From a virus: 64,000 nucleotides of DNA. Of this stretch, positions 23,621 to 31,410 are shown piece by piece (within the stretch, counting starts at the first letter, position 1; each line of letters starts with the position of its first letter). The translations under genes were made by a program, and so were the position numbers. The notes beneath the pieces were generated by a model. The model saw nothing but the letters and a program-made list of their open reading frames with translations. It was not told the DNA's origin and searched no databases. Location: IMG/VR virus record IMGVR_UViG_3300028177_000004, positions 1-64,000 of that record. One strand, written 5' to 3'.

Positions 23621-23965
23621 ATGCCCGCCTTGATAGCTGAAGACGAAGTTGCATGGAATAACGACGGCCACAAAATCAGCTTGCGTTTAAATAAGGCTGA
23701 ACTGGAAGTTGCTGAAATCGAATGTCCTCACGAGGACGACGACGAAGCCCCTTGCCGATCTGATCTGGGTTGCGTTGTTTCTTACTTCATAGCCGTTTAC
23801 GGTCTGGAGTGCAACATAGGTGTTTGCGCACCAGAAGAACAGATGGAGATCTGTTGGTGCTTACAGGGTAATTTCGGCGATGTCGAAACCGGGCAACTGT
23901 GGTTCGTTCCTATCAAGGATGAGGTTTTCTACGCTTGGATGAACCAGCGTCCCACAGATGATTAA
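23621..23965 (+). CDS. Hypothetical acidic protein with paired cysteines
   Basis: 114 aa from ATG 23621; ATG 23609 and 23612 are in frame, but TATGAT lies exactly 7 nt before 23621, as in the leaderless promoters of this phage. Acidic, seven cysteines (ECPHEDDDEAPCRSDLGC; LECNIGVCAPEEQMEICWC), which may bind zinc. The C-terminus ends in a Trp-rich strand. No family recognised. Converges with the minus-strand regulator operon, sharing 4 nt. Confidence 0.6.
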   Translation: MPALIAEDEVAWNNDGHKISLRLNKAELEVAEIECPHEDDDEAPCRSDLGCVVSYFIAVYGLECNIGVCAPEEQMEICWCLQGNFGDVETGQLWFVPIKDEVFYAWMNQRPTDD

Positions 23966-24090
23966 CGACTTCTTAGTATCTCTTCTTTGGTGATAGCTTC
24001 GTTAGCCCATCCGGTCCCATAAGGGTTCGGAGTAATTTGAGCGTGCTTCTTTTTCCACTTGTCAATTTTTGCTTGACTTAATTTGGGCAT
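23962..24090 (-). CDS. Small basic protein (42 aa)
   Basis: Start ATG at 24090 behind GGAG; a longer in-frame start at 24153 is less likely because a better gene occupies that stretch. Sequence MPKLSQAKIDKWKKKHAQI is a basic helix, then NPYGTGWANEAI. Last gene of a four-gene minus operon with two regulators. Overlaps the preceding gene by 29 nt. Confidence 0.5.
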   Translation of the reverse strand: MPKLSQAKIDKWKKKHAQITPNPYGTGWANEAITKEEILRSR

Positions 24091-24241
24091 TTCTAAATTT
24101 CTCCACTTCTTCTTCGCGTAAGCGCATGAGCTCTCCACGGGTGTAGGTGTCATGGATACTAGATTTATCGATTCTGGGTATCTTGTTAGCAGGTCGTGGA
24201 TTTTGCGTCCTGACCTTTTTTTTCTCTGGAGCTGAACCCAT
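24062..24241 (-). CDS. Small basic protein (59 aa)
   Basis: ATG at 24241, 3 nt after the previous stop, ending TGA at 24062. N-terminal basic and Pro-rich (MGSAPEKKKVRTQNPRP), C-terminal charged helix (RGELMRLREEEVEKFRNAQI). Not recognised; operon position suggests an accessory to the winged-helix regulators. Confidence 0.55.
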   Translation of the reverse strand: MGSAPEKKKVRTQNPRPANKIPRIDKSSIHDTYTRGELMRLREEEVEKFRNAQIKSSKN

Positions 24242-24244
24242 CTC

Positions 24245-24565
24245 TTATCGCTTTCTTTTCCGTCTGTGTTGTGGATTAGAAGGTTTTGGTAAACCTACAC
24301 GAGATGTCGCTGTGATCAAAGCGTTGTTTCCTTCGGCAGTGATAGTCCACTTGCCACCTTTCGTGGCCGTGATATATCTATTTTGAAGAAGAACCTTCGC
24401 TGATCTCGCAACTTTCGACTTATCGTCAAATTTGCCAGCAATCACCTCAAGCGTCAGAGCCGTATCGGCCTTCCCACCCATCGCTTTTATGAAACCAAGC
24501 AAACTATGGGTAGGAGATTCGATTTCAAATCCGAGTTTAGTGATCCATCCAGACTGTATGAGCAT
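24245..24565 (-). CDS. Winged-helix-like DNA-binding protein
   Basis: 106 aa. Residues about 30-85 (ALTLEVIAGKFDDKSKVARSAKVLLQNRYI then TATKGGKWTITAEG) have the helix-turn-helix plus wing layout of MarR/phage-replisome organiser domains, ending in a basic tail HRRKRKR. Likely binds DNA as an early regulator. 12 nt downstream of the larger regulator in the same operon. Confidence 0.55.
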   Translation of the reverse strand: MLIQSGWITKLGFEIESPTHSLLGFIKAMGGKADTALTLEVIAGKFDDKSKVARSAKVLLQNRYITATKGGKWTITAEGNNALITATSRVGLPKPSNPQHRRKRKR

Positions 24566-24577
24566 ATTCGGATCTTA

Positions 24578-25105
24578 CTAGAAGATGTCGGCAGTTCCAC
24601 CGATGGGGGTCATGGGTACGGTTCCGACATCTCCGAGATCTTTTTCAGACTTTTCAGAGGTGTCCGCTGAATCCAACTGGTTTGGTGACACCTGAGACGC
24701 ACTCTCTAACTTTTCGAGCAGTTCGAGCACACCAGATAAATGGGTGATATCACTATGGTTTTTGACGTTTTGTAGGTCGATTTTGTAAACATTTTTGCGG
24801 TTGACTTTTGTCTTTGTAATCAGCCCTGATTCTGCAAGGGTTTTAACAGTTTTATCGACGAGGGTTTCACTACACCCCAAATACACCGAAATCGCCCTCT
24901 GGGTGAGGGTCGGGTCTTCGATAATGGCCGCTAGTACCTTCCCAGCAGTCGACATCAAGGATACCGACTCATCTTGGTGGTATCTGAATAGCTTTGTCCG
25001 GTCAAGAACGCGCATCAAATCCTCAACGGCGGCTGATTCAACTGGCTGAGAGACGGCTTCCGCCAAAGCGTTGCGTAATTCCCTAGAAGAGAGGTTACTG
25101 CTCAT
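24578..25105 (-). CDS. Winged-helix transcriptional regulator
   Basis: 175 aa from ATG 25105 (a GTG at 25135 is in frame). Residues about 45-115 (STAGKVLAAIIEDPTLTQRAISVYLGCSETLVDKTVKTLAESGLI) form a clear winged helix with the recognition helix at GCSETLVDKTVKTL and the wing at KTKVNRKNVYKI. The acidic C-terminal 60 residues are probably disordered. Divergent from 25197, so it may control both directions from the 90-nt spacer. Confidence 0.65.
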   Translation of the reverse strand: MSSNLSSRELRNALAEAVSQPVESAAVEDLMRVLDRTKLFRYHQDESVSLMSTAGKVLAAIIEDPTLTQRAISVYLGCSETLVDKTVKTLAESGLITKTKVNRKNVYKIDLQNVKNHSDITHLSGVLELLEKLESASQVSPNQLDSADTSEKSEKDLGDVGTVPMTPIGGTADIF

Positions 25106-25196
25106 AATGTACTCATCATAGCCTTGTCCGCACACGGACCCCGCCGATGTAATAACATATAAGTAGTTCGCTGCAGGCCATCATTTGGAGATTACC

Positions 25197-25475
25197 ATGC
25201 TCAAAGACAAACTCACTGAAATACTCGAATCACCGAGCAATCAGTGGAATTGTCGAATGCCGCAGGTCTTCCGCCAACAGGATGAAGAAACCCGCATCAT
25301 GCTGCGCACTGTCCTCAAGGGACCAGCATCCACCCGGTCTATCACCACTGCATTAAACGTCGAAGGACACAAGGTGTCGAGAGATGCCGTTGACCACGCC
25401 CGAAGAATCCTCAAAGGACAACTCAAATGCAGTTGTCTTCTTCTCTTGACTGAAGGTGCCTCAGAAAATGAGTGA
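25197..25475 (+). CDS. Putative DNA-binding protein
   Basis: 92 aa from ATG 25197 behind TTTGGAGA (the frame extends to 25185). Residues about 45-80 (PASTRSITTALNVEGHKVSRDAVDHARRIL) resemble a helix-turn-helix of the RWP/phage-regulator kind with a conserved G-K-VS-DAV turn. Overlaps the phosphoesterase start by 8 nt. Probably an early regulator or a DNA-dosing factor. Confidence 0.55.
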   Translation: MLKDKLTEILESPSNQWNCRMPQVFRQQDEETRIMLRTVLKGPASTRSITTALNVEGHKVSRDAVDHARRILKGQLKCSCLLLLTEGASENE

Positions 25476-26709
25476 TTCCCTTAGGAAGCGCCTTGCAGCA
25501 GTCGAGGGTCAAGCCGAAATGCAGGATGCAGTCAAAAGCAAGATTGCTCCTCCCGGCTGGGAACCCGGAGTTGTCTGGGACGGCGAAAAGGGAGAACTCA
25601 CCACAAATACCGTGTACGACACGGTCGGCGACTGGGATGAACTCCTAGCAGAACGAGGATTAGATCCTGCTATCTACGAAATCGTCGGCGACACAATCAG
25701 GTGGACCAGCTACGACGGCTGGAAACGAGACGCCCCCGGAGAAGAGGCGTACAGCACCATCTGCTATTCGTACAAAACGGAAATTCGTTTAAGAGCTCAC
25801 GTCATTAACCAGCAACCCATTCCGGAAGACGTATATCAGGAAGTTCGAAAGGCCAAAAAGAGCAAAAAGAAGGCCCCTAAGGGAGACACTCATTTTGTCG
25901 TTGCACTGAGCGACTGGCAAATGGGCAATCGCGATGGAGGCGGAGTTGAAGAACAAGCAGAGAAGATCTCAAACCTTGTCGAAGCCATCCCAGATCGGAT
26001 ACAAAACCTTCGAGATAGCGGTCATAATATCGGGCATGTTGTTATCGCTGGCTTGGGTGATCTTGTCGAAGGCACCTGCGGCCATTACCCAGCCCAACAG
26101 TTCCGAATTGAAGTCGACCGACGCGAACAACTCAAACTCGTCCGGCGCGGGGTACGCGACATCATCCTTTCCACGGCCCCTACCGTAGACAAAATGACGG
26201 TGCTAGCCGTCGGCGGCAACCATGGAGAGAACCGTGGCAACGGTGGCGGCAAAGGGTTCACCACCACAGGAGACAACGACGACGTAGCCGTATTTGAGCA
26301 AATCGCAGAAATCTTTTCCGTAAACAACAAAGCATTCGGACACGTCGGATTCAAGCTGCCACTAGACCAGCTAACCCTAAGTATCGAACTCGCAGGCCAC
26401 ATCGTCGGATTTACCCACGGACACCTCAGCAAAGCAGGAGCAAACGCCGCGCAAGCTGTCTGGACATGGTGGTCTAAACAGGCCATGGGACGCGCCCATA
26501 AAGGTGTCGCTGATGCAGACGTGTTGATAACCGGCCACTATCACCACCTCAATGTCAAAGAACAAGAAGGTAGAGCCCTCATAATCGCCCCAAGCCTCAC
26601 CAAAGTAGGAGAATACTTCCAAGACTCCATGGGAGTTAAGACCCGGCCCGGAACCCTCAACTTCACAGTTGATGCTGACGGCTGGAACAACCTGCACCTC
26701 ATCAACTAA
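25468..26709 (+). CDS. Calcineurin-like metallophosphoesterase
   Basis: 413 aa from ATG 25468. Metal-binding motifs appear in order: FVVALSDWQMG (first Asp; the usual His is Trp), GLGDLVEG (GD), AVGGNHGEN (GNH), FTHGH and TGHYHH (GHxH). N-terminal 120 residues contain PPGWEPGVVWDG and a domain that may bind DNA. Actinophages often carry such an enzyme near replication genes; it may hydrolyse DNA ends, cyclic nucleotides or capped RNA. Followed with one-base overlap by a tiny membrane peptide. Confidence 0.85.
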   Translation: MSDSLRKRLAAVEGQAEMQDAVKSKIAPPGWEPGVVWDGEKGELTTNTVYDTVGDWDELLAERGLDPAIYEIVGDTIRWTSYDGWKRDAPGEEAYSTICYSYKTEIRLRAHVINQQPIPEDVYQEVRKAKKSKKKAPKGDTHFVVALSDWQMGNRDGGGVEEQAEKISNLVEAIPDRIQNLRDSGHNIGHVVIAGLGDLVEGTCGHYPAQQFRIEVDRREQLKLVRRGVRDIILSTAPTVDKMTVLAVGGNHGENRGNGGGKGFTTTGDNDDVAVFEQIAEIFSVNNKAFGHVGFKLPLDQLTLSIELAGHIVGFTHGHLSKAGANAAQAVWTWWSKQAMGRAHKGVADADVLITGHYHHLNVKEQEGRALIIAPSLTKVGEYFQDSMGVKTRPGTLNFTVDADGWNNLHLIN

Positions 26710-26798
26710 TGGGCGAAGCGATTCTGGCTCTTTTCGCAGTTGCAGCAGCCTTCGGTGCATGGGCATGGTCCCTCGGACAATGGCCTAATGGGTCGTGA
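26709..26798 (+). CDS. 29-aa membrane peptide
   Basis: ATG 26709 overlaps the phosphoesterase stop (TAATG) and runs to TGA 26796, which overlaps the next start (GTGA). One transmembrane helix (AILALFAVAAAFGAWAWSL). The tight overlap at both ends supports translation. Function unknown. Confidence 0.55.
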   Translation: MGEAILALFAVAAAFGAWAWSLGQWPNGS

Positions 26799-27082
26799 CC
26801 CCTCAGCAGAACTACCTACACATGAAGCTTCGAGAGAGCCATGAAGAGATCGACCGACTTAAAGAAGAACTCGAAGCCAAGAATAAAGCCGCGCAGAATC
26901 CTTCAATGATTGCAAAGGCAGAGGGAGACTCCCCTACAGGGGACAACACTTACTCTCTTGGTGACTATGAGCCCTGTAAAGACATGGGAATGGACTGGTA
27001 CACGAAAAGGATCATGTATCTGGTTGACCAAAACAACCATCTCACAGACCTATTAAAAGCACACGAAAACACCAGAACATAA
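26795..27082 (+). CDS. Hypothetical coiled-coil protein
   Basis: 95 aa from GTG 26795. Residues 8-35 are a charged coiled coil (KLRESHEEIDRLKEELEAKN), the rest is polar with a DWYTKRIMYLVDQNNHLTDLL helix. Its stop overlaps the WhiB start (TAATG). Could be a partner of the WhiB protein. Confidence 0.6.
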   Translation: MTPQQNYLHMKLRESHEEIDRLKEELEAKNKAAQNPSMIAKAEGDSPTGDNTYSLGDYEPCKDMGMDWYTKRIMYLVDQNNHLTDLLKAHENTRT

Positions 27083-27399
27083 TGTCCGAGAAAAAAGACC
27101 CACCCACTAACCCACTAGCTATACACCGATACAAGTGGATGGACGAAGGAAACTGTAAAGGACAAACCCACCTCATGTTCCCCAAGGAACACAAGGATAT
27201 TACTTACATAGCCGAAGCAAGAGCCCTCTGCGAAAACTGCCCCCAAAAAAAACCCTGCCTAGAATACGCCCTCGAATACCCACCTGCAGACATGCACGGA
27301 GTATGGGCCGGAATGACCTCAAGACAACTCGCAGCAGAACAAAAACGACGAGGCGTCAAACCAACAAGACCAACCCTCAGTCAAATGTGGTTTGCGTAA
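27082..27399 (+). CDS. WhiB-family iron-sulfur regulator
   Basis: 105 aa. Four cluster cysteines at 25, 50, 53 and 59 (C-x24-C-x2-C-x5-C) followed by GVWAGMT, the WhiB G[VI]W-x-G turn, and a basic C-terminal helix AAEQKRRGVKP for DNA contact. WhiB proteins bind a 4Fe-4S cluster and the principal sigma factor; phage versions such as WhiBTM4 down-regulate host WhiB2 and block septation or superinfection. Strong marker for an actinobacterial host. Converges with the macro-domain gene, overlapping 23 nt. Confidence 0.88.
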   Translation: MSEKKDPPTNPLAIHRYKWMDEGNCKGQTHLMFPKEHKDITYIAEARALCENCPQKKPCLEYALEYPPADMHGVWAGMTSRQLAAEQKRRGVKPTRPTLSQMWFA

Positions 27400-27829
27400 C
27401 CACCTGCAAAATCACCGCATCATCAGGACCAAACACATCCTCGATGACCCCCTTCACCTCAGACCACTCCAACCCCCCAATACCACAACCAATCTGAGGA
27501 ATATTCATAGTCTTCACCTCATTCTCCTTCATGTGATCCCGCATCTTCGCCAAAGCATCCGCCAAAAACCCCAGCTTCGCATTAGCACCCGGCTCCGCCT
27601 GAGAAAACAGGTTATACACCCAAAACGTCTCGAAATCACAAGGGAAGATGTCTCCACCCTCAAACGTCCCCTGAAGACAGGCCATCTTATAGACCTCCTT
27701 CATATCAGGAAGACGCCCAAACACATCAGCAGCCAAACCACCAATACTCCCCCGAGTATTCACACCATGACAAAAGCCATCAGCAGGCAACTCAAACAGT
27801 GAAGTCTCCTCATGATAAGTAACAGCCAT
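27377..27829 (-). CDS. Macro-domain protein (ADP-ribose binding)
   Basis: 150 aa. FCHGVNTRGSIGGLAADVFGR is the N-terminal ribose-binding loop, and NIPQIGCGIGGLEWSEV is the G-x-G-I-GG-LEW loop of macro domains of the ALC1/OARD1-like type. Such proteins remove or bind ADP-ribose on proteins or nucleic acids, or hydrolyse ADP-ribose-1''-phosphate. In phages they can reverse ADP-ribosylation-based defence or serve NAD metabolism. First gene read on the minus strand after the RHH/replication operon. Confidence 0.8.
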   Translation of the reverse strand: MAVTYHEETSLFELPADGFCHGVNTRGSIGGLAADVFGRLPDMKEVYKMACLQGTFEGGDIFPCDFETFWVYNLFSQAEPGANAKLGFLADALAKMRDHMKENEVKTMNIPQIGCGIGGLEWSEVKGVIEDVFGPDDAVILQVVTQTTFD

Positions 27830-27834
27830 AAGGA

Positions 27835-28179
27835 TCAGCCTACCCTCAAATTACAAGTAGCACAAACCTTCATAACCCCAAACGTTTCCACCACCATGTC
27901 ACACTCCACCTCACCACAAGGCTGAAGAAGGTTCTCACCCCTCAAATATGCCCGCAAATGCGCGTCAATTGTTGGCAGCTCGATTTTTGTCGTTGTAGGA
28001 GGCGGAATACCTTGTTCGTTACGCATTGTTACCCATACGCAGTATTTGATGTATTCGCTTAGGGAGAGGTTTTCTTTCTTTGCCGCTTTTAGGATTTTGT
28101 TTTTTTCTTTTCCTGTTACCCGGAGCACGATGTTGTAGAGGCGTGATGGGTATTTTGCGGGCTTGGCGTTAGCTGGCAT
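27835..28179 (-). CDS. Ribbon-helix-helix-like protein with Cys-rich C-terminus
   Basis: 114 aa, ATG 28179 overlapping the previous stop by 11 nt. Residues 15-50 (YNIVLRVTGKEKNKILKAAK then LSLSEYIKYCV) fit a ribbon-helix-helix: one strand and two helices. The C-terminus has four Cys (PCGEVECD..KVCATC) which may bind zinc. Likely DNA-binding regulator, paired with the next RHH protein. Confidence 0.65.
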   Translation of the reverse strand: MPANAKPAKYPSRLYNIVLRVTGKEKNKILKAAKKENLSLSEYIKYCVWVTMRNEQGIPPPTTTKIELPTIDAHLRAYLRGENLLQPCGEVECDMVVETFGVMKVCATCNLRVG

Positions 28180-28339
28180 CGCGTTCTACTAGCGTTTGGA
28201 TGTATTCGGTGATGGTCATTCCGTAGGCGGCGGCTTGGTCTAGCACTGTCTGTTTGAATTCAGCAGGCACCTTCATGGTTATGGACGATTTGCCGCCGTT
28301 TGGTACGACTGGTGGCCGTCCTACGTTACGTTTCATCAT
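28169..28339 (-). CDS. Ribbon-helix-helix protein (CopG/Arc-like)
   Basis: 56 aa, start at the double ATG 28339/28336, stop TAA at 28169. GRPP then KSSITMKVPAEFKQTVLDQA and YGMTITEYIQTLVER give the strand-helix-helix of Arc/CopG repressors, with the strand residues T-M-K likely in the DNA groove. The upstream region holds one copy of the dispersed ctttccaccaccgt motif (on + strand). Small transcription repressor. Confidence 0.7.
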   Translation of the reverse strand: MMKRNVGRPPVVPNGGKSSITMKVPAEFKQTVLDQAAAYGMTITEYIQTLVERDAS

Positions 28340-28826
28340 CTGAATCGTTCCTTTCCACCACCGTCACACTGAACGCTGTCTCTTGCCAGCTTTCGACGTG
28401 TCTTTGGTAGGCTTCGAGCACGAATTGGCGATCGCCGTTCGTGTTCATGGAATAGGCGGAAGCCCCGAGTTCGGACATGGTGTTTTGAACACATTCGTGT
28501 TCGGATATTTCTTTCGGGAGTTTTAGTGGGACACCGGAGTGCTTGCTCCTTATAAGGTCTTGTAGATAGCTCCACATTTGTTGGGATGTTGGTGGCGGGT
28601 TTTTTATTCGGGTTTTAAAGTACTGACGCCGCAATGCCCCCGGATTCGGCATGTACTTTTGTAGGGTACAAAGAGTGGTGAGTTCTTTTCGGGTTTCTTT
28701 TTCGGGTAAATCCTGCAGGAGTGCCCACCAAGCAGCAAAGATCACCTTCTCCTCCGAAGGCAACAAATCCCGATTAAACGACGCATACACCAACCGTACC
28801 AACTGTGCCAACTCAGCCTTAGTCAC
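28326..28826 (-). CDS. Helicase loader/inhibitor-like replication protein
   Basis: 166 aa. The first 75 residues (TKAELAQLVRLVYASFNR then FAAWWALLQDL and LQKYMPNPGALRRQY) match the pattern of phage replisome organiser or helicase-loader N-terminal domains (G39P/DnaI type): helices with a conserved W--L--L and PN-x-x-LR. The rest is a charged linker. It probably recruits a replicative helicase at the phage origin. ATGA overlap with the gene upstream; overlaps the RHH gene by 14 nt. Confidence 0.55.
   Translation of the reverse strand: MTKAELAQLVRLVYASFNRDLLPSEEKVIFAAWWALLQDLPEKETRKELTTLCTLQKYMPNPGALRRQYFKTRIKNPPPTSQQMWSYLQDLIRSKHSGVPLKLPKEISEHECVQNTMSELGASAYSMNTNGDRQFVLEAYQRHVESWQETAFSVTVVERNDSDDET
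28351..28364 (+). repeat. Dispersed 14-bp motif, copy 1
   Basis: ctttccaccaccgt in the end of the helicase-loader-like gene, 12 nt upstream of the RHH start on the other strand. Confidence 0.7.
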
Positions 28827-29239
28827 CAGCTATCACCCCCGGCGTCCCGCACATAGCTTAAAAACCGCTCGACGTGGTCCTGATCCCGGAAGATCAACTC
28901 AATATCGTCGTAGCGCTTATTCTGCTTATTCCGCCCCATATGGAAATCGCTGGTTGCGCAACCGTCGACAGCAAGCTTGCATTCCTCGACCCCATAGTCG
29001 GCGATAGCACTGGCAACCTTAAGCCATCTCTTGGCATCGAGAGCTGGAACCCGCTTCTTCCCCGGACGCATCGTTGAGCACCAGTACTCATAAAGCTCTT
29101 GGACTTCGGCTTCAGGTACTTTTTCGGCTTTTGCCAGCTGCTGGCGGGTGAGCTTCGAAGGTCCTCGTGTTTTCTTAGTGGCCACGAGCTCCCCTGTGAT
29201 AGTCAGCTGATCCATGGATTTCAGTATATTCATGACCAT
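28823..29239 (-). CDS. Replication-associated DNA-binding protein-like
   Basis: 138 aa, ATG 29239 behind GGTGGAAA. The C-terminal 80 residues (ALDAKRWLKVASAIADYGVEECKLAVDG then RYDDIELIFRDQDHVERFL) match the C-terminal conserved domain of phage replication initiators (phg_TTM_2-like: R...I...L..YS.E....AI.G...S.f..G.N...~.Y..~.~I.r). N-terminus is basic (KKTRGPSKLTRQQ). Paired with the helicase-loader-like gene, which supports a role in replication initiation. Confidence 0.6.
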   Translation of the reverse strand: MVMNILKSMDQLTITGELVATKKTRGPSKLTRQQLAKAEKVPEAEVQELYEYWCSTMRPGKKRVPALDAKRWLKVASAIADYGVEECKLAVDGCATSDFHMGRNKQNKRYDDIELIFRDQDHVERFLSYVRDAGGDSW

Positions 29240-29714
29240 AGCTGATTTCCACCGCGTTGAAGGAAAACTAATCGGTTCCTTCTACATTTATTCAATGTAA
29301 ATCCCTTTGTCCCTCTTTGGAGGGGGTCTGGGGGAACCTTTAGAAATGCCCAAACTTATTTTGGGGCAGGCTTCCGCAGAACTTGTATTTACAAGGTGTA
29401 GGTGGCTATGAAGGTGAGGTACCTCTAATTGCTCGTCCTTGACACTACATCAGTTCGCGCAGCTGCGCAAGTCAAAATATCAAAAAGTTTTCGATAGCAC
29501 CGCCGAGCCCTGTATTTGCAGGCGTATGGTATTATTTATTTGACCGACCGAAGTCTCCTTTCCTTCGTCGGGCTGAATGGGGATCGAGTTCTGGGTGCTG
29601 TGTGGTTTGCAGGTGGCATCGGCGCCCGGAGCTCTCCCTTTCCACCACCGTCAGTGCGAAAAACGCACTTTGTGGAAAACTAGCTTTTCTGCAGAAGACT
29701 TTTGAGAATTATTC
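29240..29714. other. 475-bp gene-free region, possible replication or control region
   Basis: No supported gene. Holds GAGGTACCTC (29416-29425) and GCGCAGCTGCGC (29457-29468) perfect palindromes, AT-rich stretches near 29480 and 29530, and one copy of the 14-bp dispersed motif (29638-29651). Sits upstream of the replication-type operon, so an origin or multi-operator region is plausible but unproven. Confidence 0.45.
29638..29651 (+). repeat. Dispersed 14-bp motif, copy 2
   Basis: ctttccaccaccgt in the 475-bp gene-free region. Confidence 0.7.
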
Positions 29715-30332
29715 TCACTTCAGGGGGATGAAGAAAGTCTGATCTTCCCACATGAGGCCGATCGTGCTATAGCCGATCACGTCCATGAGGTTGTCATCTA
29801 TCGATTCGTTCTCAGGTACCCCCCCGGAGCCCCGCAGCTCGGCGAGGTGCTCCAATCGAGCGACCTTGTCGTGCATTCGAATCATGAGGCCAATGCGCCC
29901 AAAGCGGGAGATGTTCTCAGTGCCGTAGTCTCGTTGTTTGCGCACGAGAAGCTGTGCCACTTCGTGGGCTGCCGCGACGGGGCTACCGGGTAGAGCTCCC
30001 CGGTCTTGAAGTACTTCGCAAGCCGAGGCAGCTAGGTATTCCCAGATCTGTTCAAAAACTGGAGAATAGGCATCTCGTGTGCCACCCCCCGGGCCTGCAG
30101 AACCCAAGTATTCATTAATCAGAAGGTCGACCTTTTGGCGAATTTGCTGAAGCTGATCGGAGTCGGAAAGTTGTTTTTCGGAGGTGCTAGCTACAGTGCT
30201 GGCAGCGGAATCTTCACTTTTTTTGGATTGTTCTGCAGCTCCGGGTGACCTGCGAAAACTGTGTAAAAGCTTGTTTTCGCACGAGTCTTCCCAAGAGCCT
30301 GCGGGGACACGCATGCCTTTTGGTCCAATCAC
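29715..30332 (-). CDS. Nucleotide modification associated domain 1 (Nmad1)-like protein
   Basis: 205 aa. The C-terminal 90 residues carry LLVRKQRDYGTENISRFGRIGLMIRMHDK then VARLEHL and ESIDDNLMDVIGYSTIGLMW, the pattern of DUF1599/Nmad1 (K-x-DYG, GR--GL--R--DK--RL--L, ES--D-L-D--GY). The family is linked to phage DNA base modification or nucleotide pools. The N-terminal 90 residues are a low-complexity Ser/Ala linker. ATGA overlap with the gene upstream. Confidence 0.7.
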   Translation of the reverse strand: MIGPKGMRVPAGSWEDSCENKLLHSFRRSPGAAEQSKKSEDSAASTVASTSEKQLSDSDQLQQIRQKVDLLINEYLGSAGPGGGTRDAYSPVFEQIWEYLAASACEVLQDRGALPGSPVAAAHEVAQLLVRKQRDYGTENISRFGRIGLMIRMHDKVARLEHLAELRGSGGVPENESIDDNLMDVIGYSTIGLMWEDQTFFIPLK

Positions 30333-30769
30333 TCGTTATGCCCTACATCTAATAACTGTTCCCATCTAGCGGGTTCAGCCGAATCGGCCAGCTGGGATGC
30401 TTGGGTAGCTAGGGAATCAAAGAACTTTTGCCATTCCTTTTCGCAGAGCTCTGGGTCGGGGTAGAGATTTTTGTAGCTTTCTACCGTCTCTTGGAGATAT
30501 TCCGTCGCCACAGCAAACAAGATAACAGTTGGATTAGAGGAAGGCAAGAGAACTGGGCCGTCTTCACCAAGGGAGCTCCTCGATGCGTTTAAGCATTTAA
30601 TTACACTTGTTCCGTTCGAACCGCAGAAGACAACGTCTTGTTCCTTATTGGTTGTACTGAATAGTTCGTATACAAGGACGTTGAGGAGCTCGTGCAGCTG
30701 ATCTTTCTGTTCTTTTGGTAGAGAATTGATGAAATCCATCATTTGCTGCTCATCGAACTCTTCATCCAT
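30329..30769 (-). CDS. Hypothetical acidic protein
   Basis: 146 aa, ATG 30769. Acidic helical N-terminus (DEEFDEQQMMDFINSLPKEQ), one Cys pair (VVFCGSNGTSVIKC) and helical C-terminus. Its start lies two nt below a reversed copy of the dispersed motif, whose GGTGGAAAG could act as ribosome-binding site. Not recognised. Confidence 0.6.
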   Translation of the reverse strand: MDEEFDEQQMMDFINSLPKEQKDQLHELLNVLVYELFSTTNKEQDVVFCGSNGTSVIKCLNASRSSLGEDGPVLLPSSNPTVILFAVATEYLQETVESYKNLYPDPELCEKEWQKFFDSLATQASQLADSAEPARWEQLLDVGHNE

Positions 30770-30771
30770 TG

Positions 30772-30785
30772 CTTTCCACCACCGT
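30772..30785 (+). repeat. Dispersed 14-bp motif, copy 3
   Basis: ctttccaccaccgt between divergent genes 30769 and 30837. Confidence 0.7.
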
Positions 30786-30800
30786 AGCTAGGAACTCGGG

Positions 30801-30829
30801 TTGCTTCACGAGATTTCTCCCACTATTGT
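30801..30829 (+). promoter_or_regulatory. Promoter for 30837 (leaderless)
   Basis: TTGCTT (30801-30806), 17-nt spacer, TATTGT (30824-30829), then 7 nt to ATG 30837. Confidence 0.65.
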
Positions 30830-30836
30830 AGACGTT

Positions 30837-31205
30837 ATGAATCACGATCAAAGATTCCTTTTGTACATTCGGGCGCTCAACCAGTTCCGACTGCGAGAAG
30901 GACACGTCAAAGTCCCGGCAATCCATGTGGAAGTTCTGGATGAGGAAAGGCTCACTCTTGGCAATTGGGCAAACTACACCCGCCAGAGGAAACGTAGGGG
31001 AGAGCTTCCTCCTGAGAGGGTGCGTTCTTTGGAGATGTTCCCCGGTTGGGAGTGGGGACCGTTGCGTCCCGGGCCTCCCAGAAAAGAGAACAGAGACAAG
31101 AACATCAGACAAGCTCGTCTTCGAGGACAGTCCTTGTCCCAAATTGCCGACACGTTCGGCCTGAGCAGACAGAGGGTGCACCAAATTGTCACTGAAAACG
31201 CCTAA
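30837..31205 (+). CDS. Helicase-associated domain protein with C-terminal HTH
   Basis: 122 aa from ATG 30837, set by the promoter 7 nt upstream; the open frame starts at 30801. Residues 4-70 form a helicase-associated (HA) domain: FLLYIRALNQF..REGHVKVP, LTLGNWANYTRQRKRRGELP and LEMFPGWEWGP. Residues 85-120 form a sigma-70 region 4-like helix-turn-helix (GQSLSQIADTFGLSRQRVHQ). Likely a DNA-binding regulator. A longer minus-strand open frame over the same bases is rejected because this strand shows two real domains. Confidence 0.7.
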   Translation: MNHDQRFLLYIRALNQFRLREGHVKVPAIHVEVLDEERLTLGNWANYTRQRKRRGELPPERVRSLEMFPGWEWGPLRPGPPRKENRDKNIRQARLRGQSLSQIADTFGLSRQRVHQIVTENA

Positions 31206-31410
31206 TACCGAGAGCCCAGCTGCCGTTTGTTTGGGTTTCGTCTTCACGGTTCTAATACACGCGCTCGGTTTTTGGCTTTTTGCGAAGCTGCTCGACAGCT
31301 CACAGCTTGCTGAAAACTCACTTTCTTGGCACGCTGCCGCAGGGATAGCAGCCATCTACATTGCCCTCAAAATGTGGAACGTTGCCCTGTTCGGTAGGAG
31401 GAAGAACTGA
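31186..31410 (+). CDS. Small membrane protein
   Basis: 74 aa from TTG 31186, overlapping the previous gene by 20 nt. Two transmembrane helices (VCLGFVFTVLIHALGFWLFA and AAAGIAAIYIALKMWNVALF) and a C-terminal GRRKN. Start uncertain; no better codon nearby. Function unknown. Confidence 0.5.
   Translation: MSLKTPNTESPAAVCLGFVFTVLIHALGFWLFAKLLDSSQLAENSLSWHAAAGIAAIYIALKMWNVALFGRRKN

Noticed and set aside
30762-31355. 197-aa minus-strand open frame
   Set aside because: The + strand over the same bases encodes a clear helicase-associated domain and HTH with a matching promoter at 30801-30829.
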